Below, one piece after another: positions 11,201 to 23,800 of a DNA stretch of 64,000 nt (positions are counted from its first letter, which is position 1; every line of letters starts with the position of its first letter). A model generated the notes under the pieces. The model was not told the DNA's origin. It did no database searches and saw only the letters and a list, made by a program, of their open reading frames with translations. Source of the DNA: Budorcas taxicolor (Eukaryota > Chordata > Mammalia > Artiodactyla > Bovidae); the NCBI RefSeq assembly GCF_023091745.1, contig NC_068925.1, positions 1,550,001-1,614,000 of the forward strand, read 5' to 3'. A program made the translations under genes and the position numbers.

Positions 11201-13826
11201 TCCTCCCGAGCTGCAGCAGTAGTGTCACGCTTCCTGTCACGTGGATCAAGGGATCTGTGGCTTTCCCTCGAGGCTGTCCCTCGAGGCTTTCCCACGAGGC
11301 TTTCCCACAGGGCTGTGCCACGTGCCACCTTGGTCTGAGTCGATCCTCGGCGTGAAAGACGAACCGGTGAAGGGAAACGAGGTTCCTCTGGAATGGACTG
11401 AGACATCTGGGGGACTCTTGGAATGGTGGCACGACCCTGGAGTTCCTCTCGCCGTTCCTGTTGAGAGGGCCTCCTCTTGAGATGCGACGGGAACGCCGGG
11501 AACTCTTTCCCGACGAAGCAGGGAAAGGATCCCTCATCACGAGCTACGAGGCGGAAACGGGGCTCCTCTGGATGTGGGCGGGACCCTCGTGATTCCTCTC
11601 GAGTGGAGAAGGCTATGTCGGGGAACTTCTTGATTTGCACCAAGGGTGTGAAGGACCCTTTCGAAGTTCCAGAGGTGAGGTGTGATCAGCCTCGAGACGC
11701 CTCATCGGAAATGGGCCTCATCTCGCCTGGAGGGGAGAACCTCCTGGATTTTCTCGAGTTGCGGCAGGTCTTCTCGAGTTACGACGGGGACCTCAGGGAC
11801 CCGCTCTGGTGGCCTCAGGAAAGGCCAGTCCCCATGCGAGTTGCTAGGGGACCTCTCGGGATTCCTCTCCCGTCCATGCCGGGGCCTCAGTCCTTGTGTG
11901 GAGTCGGGGCCGGATCCTGAGGATTCCTCTCCAGTGTTGCCATGGATCTTGGGGTGCTTCTGAGTCTCCCCAGGGGAGTCAGGCCTCGTCTCGAGTGGGG
12001 GCATGCACGTGCGCTTTCCTCCCAAGCTGCAGCAGTAGTGTCACGCTTCCTGTCACGTGGATCAAGGGATCTGTGGCTTTCCCTCATGGCTGTCCCTCGA
12101 GGCTTTCCCACGAGGCTTTCCCACAGGGCTGTGCCACGTGCCACCTTGGTGTGAGTCGATCCTCGGCGTGAAAGACGAGCCGGTGAAGGGAAAAGAGGTT
12201 CCTCTGGAATGGACTGAGGCATCTGGGGGACTCTTGGAATGGTGGCACGACTCTGGAGTTCCTCTCGCCGTTCCTGTTGAGAGGGCCTCCTCTTGAGATG
12301 CGACGGGAACGCCGGGAACTCTTTCCCGACGAAGCAGGGAAAGGATCCCTCATCTCGAGCTACGAGGCGGAAACGGGGCTCCTCTGGATGTGGGCGGGAC
12401 CCTCGTGATTCCTCTCGAGTGGAGACGGGTATGTCGGGGAACTTCTTGATTTGCACCAAGGGTGTGAAGGACCCTTTCGAAGTTCCAGAGGGGAGGTGTG
12501 ATCAGCCTTGAGACGCCTCAGCGGAAATGGGCCTCATCTCGCCTGGAGCGGAGGACCTCCTGGATTTTCTCGAGTTGCGGCAGGTCTTCTCGAGTTACGA
12601 CGGTGACCTCAGGGACCCGCTCTGGTAGACTCAGGAAAGGCCAGTCCCCATGCGAGTTGCTAGGAGACCTCTCGGGATTCCTCTCCCATCCATGCCGGGG
12701 CCTCTGTCCTTGTGTGGAGTCGGGGCCGGAACCTGAGGATTCCTCTCCAGTGTTGCCATGGATCTTGGGGTGCTTCTGAGTCTCCCCAGGGGAGTCAGGC
12801 CTCGTCTCGAGTGGGGGCATGCACGTGCGCTTTCCTCCCGAGCTGCAGCAGTAGTGTCACGCTTCCTGTCACGTGGATCAAGGGATTTGTGGTTTTCCCT
12901 CGAGGCTGTCCCTCGAGGCTTTCCCACGAGGCTTTCCCACAGGGCTGTGCCACGTGCCACCTTGGTGTGAGTCGATCCTCGGCATGAAAGACGAGCCGGT
13001 GAAGGGAAAAGAGGTTCCTCTGGAATGGACTGAGACATCTGGGGGACTCTTGGAATGGTGGCACGACCCTGGAGTTCCTCTCGCCGTTCCTGTTGAGAGG
13101 GCCTCCTCTTGAGATGCGACGGGAACGCCGGGAACTCTTTCCCGACGAAGCAGGGAAAGGATCCCTCATCTCGAGCTACGAGGCGGAAACGGGGCTCCTC
13201 TGGATGTGGGCGGGACCCTCGTGATTCCTCTCGAGTGGAGAAGGCTATGTCGGGGAACTTCTTGATTTGCACCAAGGGTGTGAAGGACCCTTTCGAAGTT
13301 CCAGAGGTGAGGTGTGATCAGCCTCGAGACGCCTCATCGGAAATGGGCCTCATCTCGCCTGGAGGGGAGAACCTCCTGGATTTTCTCGAGTTGCGGCAGG
13401 TCTTCTCGAGTTACGACGGGGACCTCAGGGACCCGCTCTGGTGGCCTCAGGAAAGGCCAGTCCCCATGCGAGTTGCTAGGAGACCTCTCGGGATTCCTCT
13501 CCCATCCATGCCGGGGCCTCTGTCCTTGTGTGGAGTCGGGGCCGGAACCTAAGGATTCCTCTCCAGTGTTGCCATGGATCTTGGGGTGCTTCTGAGTCTC
13601 CCCAGGGGAGTCAGGCCTCGTCTCGAGTGGGGGCATGCACGTGCGCTTTCCTCCCGAGCTGCAGCAGTAGTGTCACGCTTCCTGTCACGTGGATCAAGGG
13701 ATTTGTGGTTTTCCCTCGAGGCTGTCCCTCGAGGCTTTCCCACGAGGCTTTCCCACAGGGCTGTGCCACGTGCCACCTTGGTGTGAGTCGATCCTCGGCA
13801 TGAAAGACGAGCCGGTGAAGGGAAAA
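8213..13826. repeat. Satellite monomers 11-17, period-4 higher-order pattern
   Basis: Starts and classes: 8213 D, 9029 B, 9845 C, 10661 E, 11477 D, 12293 B, 13109 C. The series D-B-C-(E)-D-B-C has a 3,264-bp (4 x 816) period. The pairing is supported by a rare shared base, cctcccaagctgc at about 8757 and 12,021, where all other monomers have cctcccgagc. Private changes include cccaaagaagc (9029 monomer), cgatactcgg (9,710s), gacctctcagg (9845 monomer), catcacgagc (11477 monomer), gacggtgacc (12293 monomer) and ggaacctaagg (about 13,548). Confidence 0.75.
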
Positions 13827-15458
13827 GAGGTTCCTCTGGAATGGACTGAGACATCTGGGGGACTCTTGGAATGGTGGCACGACCCTGGAGTTCCTCTCGC
13901 CGTTCCTGTTGAGAGGGCCTCCTCTTGAGATGCGACGGGAACGCCGGGAACTCTTTCCCGACGAAGCAGGGAAAGGATCCCTCATCTCGAGCTACGAGGC
14001 GGAAACGGGGCTCCTCTGGATGTGGGCGGGACCCTCGTGATTCCTCTCGAGTGGAGAAGGCTATGTCGGGGAACTTCTTGATTTGCACCAAGGGTGTGAA
14101 GGACCCTTTCGAAGTTCCAGAGGTGAGGTGTGATCAGCCTCGAGACGCCTCATCGGAAATGGGCCTCATCTCGCCTGGAGGGGAGAACCTCCTGGATTTT
14201 CTCGAGTTGCGGCAGGTCTTCTCGAGTTACGACGGGGACCTCAGGGACCCGCTCTGGTGGCCTCAGGAAAGGCCAGTCCCCATGCGAGTTGCTAGGGGAC
14301 CTCTCGGGATTCCTTTCCCGTCCATGCCGGGGCCTCAGTCCTTGTGTGGAGTCGGGGCCGGATCCTGAGGATTCCTCTCCAGTGTTGCCATGGATCTTGG
14401 GGTGCTTCTGAGTCTCCCCAGGGGAGTCAGGCCTCGTCTCGAGTGGGGGCATGCACGTGCGCTTTCCTCCCGAGCTGCAGCAGTAGTGTCACGCTTCCTG
14501 TCACGTGGATCAAGGGATCTGTGGCTTTCCCTCATGGCTGTCCCTCGAGGCTTTCCCACGAGGCTTTCCCACAGGGCTGTGCCACGTGCCACCTTGGTGT
14601 GAGTCGATCCTCGGCGTGAAAGACGAGCCGGTGAAGGGAAAAGAGGTTCCTCTGGAATGGACTGAGGCATCTGGGGGACTCTTGGAATGGTGGCACGACT
14701 CTGGAGTTCCTCTCGCCGTTCCTGTTGAGAGGGCCTCCTCTTGAGATGCGACGGGAACGCCGGGAACTCTTTCCCGACGAAGCAGGGAAAGGATCCCTCA
14801 TCTCGAGCTACGAGGCGGACATGGGGCTCCTCTGGATGTGGGCGGGACCCTCGTGATTCCTCTCGAGTGGAGACGGGTATGTCGGGGAACTTCTTGATTT
14901 GCACCAAGGGTGTGAAGGACCCTTTCGAAGTTCCAGAGGGGAGGTGTGATCAGCTTTGAGACGCCTCAGCGGAAATGGGCCTCATCTCGCCTGGAGCGGA
15001 GGACCTCCTGGATTTTCTCGAGTTGCGGCAGGTCTTCTCGAGTTACGACGGGGACCTCAGGGACCCGCTCTGGTAGACTCAGGAAAGGCCAGTCCCCATG
15101 CGAGTTGCTAGGAGACCTCTCGGGATTCCTCTCCCATCCATGCCGGGGCCTCTGTCCTTGTGTGGAGTCGGGGCCGGAACCTGAGGATTCCTCTCCAGTG
15201 TTGCCATGGATCTTGGGGTGCTTCTGAGTCTCCCCAGGGGAGTCAGGCCTCGTCTCGAGTGGGGGCATGCACGTGCGCTTTCCTCCCGAGCTGCAGCAGT
15301 AGTGTCACGCTTCCTGTCACGTGGATCAAGGGATCTGTGGCTTTCCCTCGAGGCTGTCCCTCGAGGCTTTCCCACGAGGCTTTCCCACAGGGCTGTGCCA
15401 CGTGCCACCTTGGTCTGAGTCGATCCTCGGCGTGAAAGACGAACCGGTGAAGGGAAAC
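13827..15458. repeat. D-E dimer, copy 1 of a 1,632-bp tandem duplication
   Basis: Contains the body of the monomers starting 13925 (class D with cctttcccg at 14,312) and 14741 (class E with gcggacatgggg, tcagctttgag and the rare cttggtctgag). The next 1,632 bp repeat this combination almost unchanged. The left limit is set by the last difference against copy 2 (13,826 a versus 15,458 c). Boundaries could lie up to about 490 bp further right. Confidence 0.7.
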
Positions 15459-17090
15459 GAGGTTCCTCTGGAATGGACTGAGACATCTGGGGGACTCTTG
15501 GAATGGTGGCACGACCCTGGAGTTCCTCTCGCCGTTCCTGTTGAGAGGGCCTCCTCTTGAGATGCGACGGGAACGCCGGGAACTCTTTCCCGACGAAGCA
15601 GGGAAAGGATCCCTCATCTCGAGCTACGAGGCGGAAACGGGGCTCCTCTGGATGTGGGCGGGACCCTCGTGATTCCTCTCGAGTGGAGAAGGCTATGTCG
15701 GGGAACTTCTTGATTTGCACCAAGGGTGTGAAGGACCCTTTCGAAGTTCCAGAGGTGAGGTGTGATCAGCCTCGAGACGCCTCATCGGAAATGGGCCTCA
15801 TCTCGCCTGGAGGGGAGAACCTCCTGGATTTTCTCGAGTTGCGGCAGGTCTTCTCGAGTTACGACGGGGACCTCAGGGACCCGCTCTGGTGGCCTCAGGA
15901 AAGGCCAGTCCCCATGCGAGTTGCTAGGGGACCTCTCGGGATTCCTTTCCCGTCCATGCCGGGGCCTCAGTCCTTGTGTGGAGTCGGGGCCGGATCCTGA
16001 GGATTCCTCTCCAGTGTTGCCATGGATCTTGGGGTGCTTCTGAGTCTCCCCAGGGGAGTCAGGCCTCGTCTCGAGTGGGGGCATGCACGTGCGCTTTCCT
16101 CCCGAGCTGCAGCAGTAGTGTCACGCTTCCTGTCACGTGGATCAAGGGATCTGTGGCTTTCCCTCATGGCTGTCCCTCGAGGCTTTCCCACGAGGCTTTG
16201 CCACAGGGCTGTGCCACGTGCCACCTTGGTGTGAGTCGATCCTCGGCGTGAAAGACGAGCCGGTGAAGGGAAAAGAGGTTCCTCTGGAATGGACTGAGGC
16301 ATCTGGGGGACTCTTGGAATGGTGGCACGACTCTGGAGTTCCTCTCGCCGTTCCTGTTGAGAGGGCCTCCTCTTGAGATGCGACGGGAACGCCGGGAACT
16401 CTTTCCCGACGAAGCAGGGAAAGGATCCCTCATCTCGAGCTACGAGGCGGACATGGGGCTCCTCTGGATGTGGGCGGGACCCTCGTGATTCCTCTCGAGT
16501 GGAGACGGGTATGTCGGGGAACTTCTTGATTTGCACCAAGGGTGTGAAGGACCCTTTCGAAGTTCCAGAGGGGAGGTGTGATCAGCTTTGAGACGCCTCA
16601 GCGGAAATGGGCCTCATCTCGCCTGGAGCGGAGGACCTCCTGGATTTTCTCGAGTTGCGGCAGGTCTTCTCGAGTTACGACGGGGACCTCAGGGACCCGC
16701 TCTGGTAGACTCAGGAAAGGCCAGTCCCCATGCGAGTTGCTAGGAGACCTCTCGGGATTCCTCTCCCATCCATGCCGGGGCCTCTGTCCTTGTGTGGAGT
16801 CGGGGCCGGAACCTGAGGATTCCTCTCCAGTGTTGCCATGGATCTTGGGGTGCTTCTGAGTCTCCCCAGGGGAGTCAGGCCTCGTCTCGAGTGGGGGCAT
16901 GCACGTGCGCTTTCCTCCCGAGCTGCAGCAGTAGTGTCACGCTTCCTGTCACGTGGATCAAGGGATCTGTGGCTTTCCCTCGAGGCTGTCCCTCGAGGCT
17001 TTCCAACGAGGCTTTCCCACAGGGCTGTGCCACGTGCCACCTTGGTCTGAGTCGATCCTCGGCGTGAAAGACGAACCGGTGAAGGGAAAC
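15459..17090. repeat. D-E dimer, copy 2 of a 1,632-bp tandem duplication
   Basis: Covers the monomers starting 15557 (D, cctttcccg) and 16373 (E, gcggacatgggg, cttggtctgag). Changes against copy 1 are few: ggctttgccac near 16,198 and ctttccaacgagg near 17,004. The following monomer (17189) reverts to cctctcccg at 17,579, which limits the right end of the duplication. Confidence 0.7.
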
Positions 17091-20000
17091 GAGGTTCCTC
17101 TGGAATGGACTGAGACATCTGGGGGACTCTTGGAATGGTGGCACGACCCTGGAGTTCCTCTCGCCGTTCCTGTTGAGAGGGCCTCCTCTTGAGATGCGAC
17201 GGGAACGCCGGGAACTCTTTCCCGACGAAGCAGGGAAAGGATCCCTCATCTCGAGCTACGAGGCGGAAACGGGGCTCCTCTGGATGTGGGCGGGACCCTC
17301 GTGATTCCTCTCGAGTGGAGAAGGCTATGTCGGGGAACTTCTTGATTTGCACCAAGGGTGTGAAGGACCCTTTCGAAGTTCCAGAGGTGAGGTGTGATCA
17401 GCCTCGAGACGCCTCATCGGAAATGGGCCTCATCTCGCCTGGAGGGGAGAACCTCCTGGATTTTCTCGAGTTGCGGCAGGTCTTCTCGAGTTACGACGGG
17501 GACCTCAGGGACCCGCTCTGGTGGCCTCAGGAAAGGCCAGTCCCCATGCGAGTTGCTAGGGGACCTCTCGGGATTCCTCTCCCGTCCATGCCGGGGCCTC
17601 AGTCCTTGTGTGGAGTCGGGGCCGGATCCTGAGGATTCCTCTCCAGTGTTGCCATGGATCTTGGGGTGCTTCTGAGTCTCCCCAGGGGAGTCAGGCCTCG
17701 TCTCGAGTGGGGGCATGCACGTGCGCTTTCCTCCCGAGCTGCAGCAGTAGTGTCACGCTTCCTGTCACGTGGATCAAGGGATCTGTGGCTTTCCCTCATG
17801 GCTGTCCCTCGAGGCTTTCCCACGAGGCTTTCCCACAGGGCTGTGCCACGTGCCACCTTGGTGTGAGTCGATCCTCGGCGTGAAAGACGAGCCGGTGAAG
17901 GGAAAAGAGGTTCCTCTGGAATGGACTGAGGCATCTGGGGGACTCTTGGAATGGTGGCACGACTCTGGAGTTCCTCTCGCCGTTCCTGTTGAGAGGGCCT
18001 CCTCTTGAGATGCGACGGGAACGCCGGGAACTCTTTCCCGACGAAGCAGGGAAAGGATCCCTCATCTCGAGCTACGAGGCGGAAACGGGGCTCCTCTGGA
18101 TGTGGGCGGGACCCTCGTGATTCCTCTCGAGTGGAGACGGGTATGTCGGGGAACTTCTTGATTTGCACCAAGGGTGTGAAGGACCCTTTCGAAGTTCCAG
18201 AGGGGAGGTGTGATCAGCCTTGAGACGCCTCAGCGGAAATGGGCCTCATCTCGCCTGGAGCGGAGGACCTCCTGGATTTTCTCGAGTTGCGGCAGGTCTT
18301 CTCGAGTTACGACGGGGACCTCAGGGACCCGCTCTGGTAGACTCAGGAAAGGCCAGTCCCCATGCGAGTTGCTAGGAGACCTCTCGGGATTCCTCTCCCA
18401 TCCATGCCGGGGCCTCTGTCCTTGTGTGGAGTCGGGGCCGGAACCTGAGGATTCCTCTCCAGTGTTGCCATGGATCTTGGGGTGCTTCTGAGTCTCCCCA
18501 GGGGAGTCAGGCCTCGTCTCGAGTGGGGGCATGCACGTGCGCTTTCCTCCCGAGCTGCAGCAGTAGTGTCACGCTTCCTGTCACGTGGATCAAGGGATCT
18601 GTGGCTTTCCCTCATGGCTGTCCCTCGAGGCTTTCCCACGAGGCTTTCCCACAGGGCTGTGCCACGTGCCACCTTGGTGTGAGTCGATCCTCGGCGTGAA
18701 AGACGAGCCGGTGAAGGGAAAAGAGGTTCCTCTGGAATGGACTGAGGCATCTGGGGGACTCTTGGAATGGTGGCACGACTCTGGAGTTCCTCTCGCCGTT
18801 CCTGTTGAGAGGGCCTCCTCTTGAGATGCGACGGGAACGCCGGGAACTCTTTCCCGACGAAGCAGGGAAAGGATCCCTCATCTCGAGCTACGAGGCGGAA
18901 ACGGGGCTCCTCTGGATGTGGGCGGGACCCTCGTGATTCCTCTCGAGTGGAGACGGGTATGTCGGGGAACTTCTTGATTTGCACCAAGGGTGTGAAGGAC
19001 CCTTTCGAAGTTCCAGAGGGGAGGTGTGATCAGCCTTGAGACGCCTCAGCGGAAATGGGCCTCATCTCGCCTGGAGCGGAGGACCTCCTGGATTTTCTCG
19101 AGTTGCGGCAGGTCTTCTCGAGTTACGACGGGGACCTCAGGGACCCGCTCTGGTAGACTCAGGAAAGGCCAGTCCCCATGCGAGTTGCTAGGAGACCTCT
19201 CGGGATTCCTCTCCCATCCATGCCGGGGCCTCTGTCCTTGTGTGGAGTCGGGGCCGGAACCTGAGGATTCCTCTCCAGTGTTGCCATGGATTTTGGGGTG
19301 CTTCTGAGTCTCCCCAGGGGAGTCAGGCCTCGTCTCGAGTGGGGGCATGCACGTGCGCTTTCCTCCCGAGCTGCAGCAGTAGTGTCACGCTTCCTGTCAC
19401 GTGGATCAAGGGATTTGTGGTTTTCCCTCGAGGCTGTCCCTCGAGGCTTTCCCACGAGGCTTTCCCACAGGGCTGTGCCACGTGCCACCTTGGTCTGAGT
19501 CGATCCTCGGCATGAAAGACGAGCCGGTGAAGGGAAAAGAGGTTCCTCTGGAATGGACTGAGACATCTGGGGGACTCTTGGAATGGTGGCACGACCCTGG
19601 AGTTCCTCTCGCCGTTCCTGTTGAGAGGGCCTCCTCTTGAGATGCGACGGGAACGCCGGGAACTCTTTCCCGACGAAGCAGGGAAAGGATCCCTCATCTC
19701 GAGCTACGAGGCGGAAACGGGGCTCCTCTGGATGTGGGCGGGACCCTCGTGATTCCTCTCGAGTGGAGACGGGTATGTCGGGGAACTTCTTGATTTGCAC
19801 CAAGGGTGTGAAGGACCCTTTCGAAGTTCCAGAGGGGAGGTGTGATCAGCCTTGAGACGCCTCAGCGGAAATGGGCCTCATCTCGCCTGGAGCGGAGGAC
19901 CTCCTGGATTTTCTCGAGTTGCGGCAGGTCTTCTCGAGTTACGACGGGGACCTCAGGGACCCGCTCTGGTAGACTCAGGAAAGGCCAGTCCCCATGCGAG

Positions 20001-20865
20001 TTGCTAGGAGACCTCTCGGGATTCCTCTCCCATCCATGCCGGGGCCTCTGTCCTTGTGTGGAGTCGGGGCCGGAACCTGAGGATTCCTCTCCAGTGTTGC
20101 CATGGATCTTGGGGTGCTTCTGAGTCTCCCCAGGGGAGTCAGGCCTCGTCTCGAGTGGGGGCATGCACGTGCGCTTTCCTCCCGAGCTGCAGCAGTAGTG
20201 TCACGCTTCCTGTCACGTGGATCAAGGGATTTGTGGTTTTCCCTCGAGGCTGTCCCTCGAGGCTTTCCCACGAGGCTTTCCCAAAGGGCTGTGCCACGTG
20301 CCACCTTGGTGTGAGTCGGTCCTCGGCATGAAAGACGAGCCGGTGAAGGGAAAAGAGGTTCCTCTGGAATGGACTGAGACATCTGGGGGACTCTTGGAAT
20401 GGTGGCACGACCCTGGAGTTCCTCTCGCCGTTCCTGTTGAGAGGGCCTCCTCTTGAGATGCGACGGGAACGCCGGGAACTCTTTCCTGACGAAGCAGGGA
20501 AAGGATCCCTCATCTCGAGCTACGAGGCGGAAACGGGGCTCCTCTGGATGTGGGCGGGACCCTCGTGATTCCTCTCGAGTGGAGAAGGCTATGTCGGGGA
20601 ACTTCTTGATTTGCACCAAGGGTGTGAAGGACCCTTTCGAAGTTCCAGAGGTGAGGTGTGATCAGCCTCGAGACGCCTCATCGGAAATGGGCCTCATCTC
20701 GCCTGGAGGGGAGAACCTCCTGGATTTTCTCGAGTTGCGGCAGGTCTTCTCGAGTTACGACGGGGACCTCAGGGACCCGCTCTGGTGGCCTCAGGAAAGG
20801 CCAGTCCCCATGCGAGTTGCTAGGAGACCTCTCGGGATTCCTCTCCCATCCATGCCGGGGCCTCT
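17091..20865. repeat. Satellite monomers 22-26a, classes D, G, B, B, C
   Basis: Starts: 17189 (D), 18005 (G: B-type first half joined to D-type second half), 18821 (B with ccatggattttgg near 19,290 and cttggtctgag), 19637 (B with ttcccaaaggg near 20,283 and gagtcggtcc), 20453 (C with ctttcctgacg near 20,484). Two adjacent B units (18821, 19637) suggest a single-monomer duplication. The class order E-D-G here (16373, 17189, 18005) recurs six monomers later (21269, 22085, 22901), a 4,896-bp correspondence. Confidence 0.8.
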
Positions 20866-23800
20866 GTCCTTGTGTGGAGTCGGGGCCGGAACCTGAGGAT
20901 TCCTCTCCAGTGTTGCCATGGATCTTGGGGTGCTTCTGAGTCTCCCCAGGGGAGTCAGGCCTCGTCTCGAGTGGGGGCATGCACGTGCGCTTTCCTCCCG
21001 AGCTGCAGCAGTAGTGTCACGCTTCCTGTCACGTGGATCAAGGGATTTGTGGTTTTCCCTCGAGGCTGTCCCTCGAGGCTTTCCCACGAGGCTTTCCCAC
21101 AGGGCTGTGCCACGTGCCACCTTGGTGTGAGTCGATCCTCGGCATGAAAGACGAGCCGGTGAAGGGAAAAGAGGTTCCTCTGGAATGGACTGAGACATCT
21201 GGGGGACTCTTGGAATGGTGGCACGACCCTGGAGTTCCTCTCGCCGTTCCTGTTGAGAGGGCCTCCTCTTGAGATGCGACGGGAACGCCGGGAACTCTTT
21301 CCCGACGAAGCAGGGAAAGGATCCCTCATCTCGAGCTACGAGGCGGAAACGGGGCTCCTCTGGATGTGGGCGGGACCCTCGTGATTCCTCTCGAGTGGAG
21401 AAGGCTATGTCGGGGAACTTCTTGATTTGCACCAAGGGTGTGAAGGACCCTTTCGAAGTTCCAGAGGGGAGGTGTGATCAGCTTTGAGACGCCTCAGCGG
21501 AAATGGGCCTCATCTCGCCTGGAGCGGAGGACCTCCTGGATTTTCTCGAGTTGCGGCAGGTCTTCTCGAGTTACGACGGGGACCTCAGGGACCCGCTCTG
21601 GTAGACTCAGGAAAGGCCAGTCCCCATGCGAGTTGCTAGGAGACCTCTCGGGATTCCTCTCCCATCCATGCCGGGGCCTCTGTCCTTGTGTGGAGTCGGG
21701 GCCGGAACCTGAGGATTCCTCTCCAGTGTTGCCATGGATCTTGGGGTGCTTCTGAGTCTCCCCAGGGGAGTCAGGCCTCGTCTCGAGTGGGGGCATGCAC
21801 GTGCGCTTTCCTCCCGAGCTGCAGCAGTAGTGTCACGCTTCCTGTCACGTGGATCAAGGGATCTGTGGCTTTCCCTCGAGGCTGTCCCTCGAGGCTTTCC
21901 CACGAGGCTTTCCCACAGGGCTGTGCCACGTGCCACCTTGGTGTGAGTCGATCCTCGGCGTGAAAGACGAACCGGTGAAGGGAAACGAGGTTCCTCTGGA
22001 ATGGACTGAGACATCTGGGGGACTCTTGGAATGGTGGCACGACCCTGGAGTTCCTCTCGCCGTTCCTGTTGAGAGGGCCTCCTCTTGAGATGCGACGGGA
22101 ACGCCGGGAACTCTTTCCCGACGAAGCAGGGAAAGGATCCCTCATCTCGAGCTACGAGGCGGAAACGGGGCTCCTCTGGATGTGGGCGGGACCCTCGTGA
22201 TTCCTCTCGAGTGGAGAAGGCTATGTCGGGGAACTTCTTGATTTGCACCAAGGGTGTGAAGGACCCTTTCGAAGTTCCAGAGGTGAGGTGTGATCAGCCT
22301 CGAGACGCCTCATCGGAAATGGGCCTCATCTCGCCTGGAGGGGAGAACCTCCTGGATTTTCTCGAGTTGCGGCAGGTCTTCTCGAGTTACGACGGGGACC
22401 TCAGGGACTCGCTCTGGTGGCCTCAGGAAAGGCCAGTCCCCATGCGAGTTGCTAGGGGACCTCTCGGGATTCCTCTCCCGTCCATGCCGGGGCCTCAGTC
22501 CTTGTGTGGAGTCGGGGCCGGATCCTGAGGATTCCTCTCCAGTGTTGCCATGGATCTTGGGGTGCTTCTGAGTCTCCCCAGGGGAGTCAGGCCTCGTCTC
22601 GAGTGGGGGCATGCACGTGCGCTTTCCTCCCGAGCTGCAGCAGTAGTGTCACGCTTCCTGTCACGTGGATCAAGGGATCTGTGGCTTTCCCTCATGGCTG
22701 TCCCTCGAGGCTTTCCCACGAGGCTTTCCCACAGGGCTGTGCCACGTGCCACCTTGGTGTGAGTCGATCCTCGGCGTGAAAGACGAGCCGGTGAAGGGAA
22801 AAGAGGTTCCTCTGGAATGGACTGAGGCATCTGGGGGACTCTTGGAATGGTGGCACGACTCTGGAGTTCCTCTCGCCGTTCCTGTTGAGAGGGCCTCCTC
22901 TTGAGATGCGACGGGAACGCCGGGAACTCTTTCCCGACGAAGCAGGGAAAGGATCCCTCATCTCGAGCTACGAGGCGGAAACGGGGCTCCTCTGGATGTG
23001 GGCGGGACCCTCGTGATTCCTCTCGAGTGGAGACGGGTATGTCGGGGAACTTCTTGATGTGCACCAAGGGTGTGAAGGACCCTTTCGAAGTTCCAGAGGG
23101 GAGGTGTGATCAGCCTTGAGACGCCTCAGCGGAAATGGGCCTCATCTCGCCTGGAGCGGAGGACCTCCTGGATTTTCTCGAGTTGCGGCAGGTCTTCTCG
23201 AGTTACGACGGTGACCTCAGGGACCCGCTCTGGTAGACTCAGGAAAGGCCAGTCCCCATGCGAGTTGCTAGGAGACCTCTCGGGATTCCTCTCCCATCCA
23301 TGCCGGGGCCTCTGTCCTTGTGTGGAGTCGGGGCCGGAACCTGAGGATTCCTCTCCAGTGTTGCCATGGATCTTGGGGTGCTTCTGAGTCTCCCCAGGGG
23401 AGTCAGGCCTCGTCTCGAGTGGGGGCATGCACGTGCGCTTTCCTCCCGAGCTGCAGCAGTAGTGTCACGCTTCCTGTCACGTGGATCAAGGGATCTGTGG
23501 CTTTCCCTCATGGCTGTCCCTCGAGGCTTTCCCACGAGGCTTTCCCACAGGGCTGTGCCACGTGCCACCTTGGTGTGAGTCGATCCTCGGCGTGAAAGAC
23601 GAGCCGGTGAAGGGAAAAGAGGTTCCTCTGGAATGGACTGAGGCATCTGGGGGACTCTTGGAATGGTGGCACGACTCTGGAGTTCCTCTCGCCGTTCCTG
23701 TTGAGAGGGCCTCCTCTTGAGATGCGACGGGAACGCCGGGAACTCTTTCCCGACGAAGCAGGGAAAGGATCCCTCATCTCGAGCTACGAGGCGGAAACGA

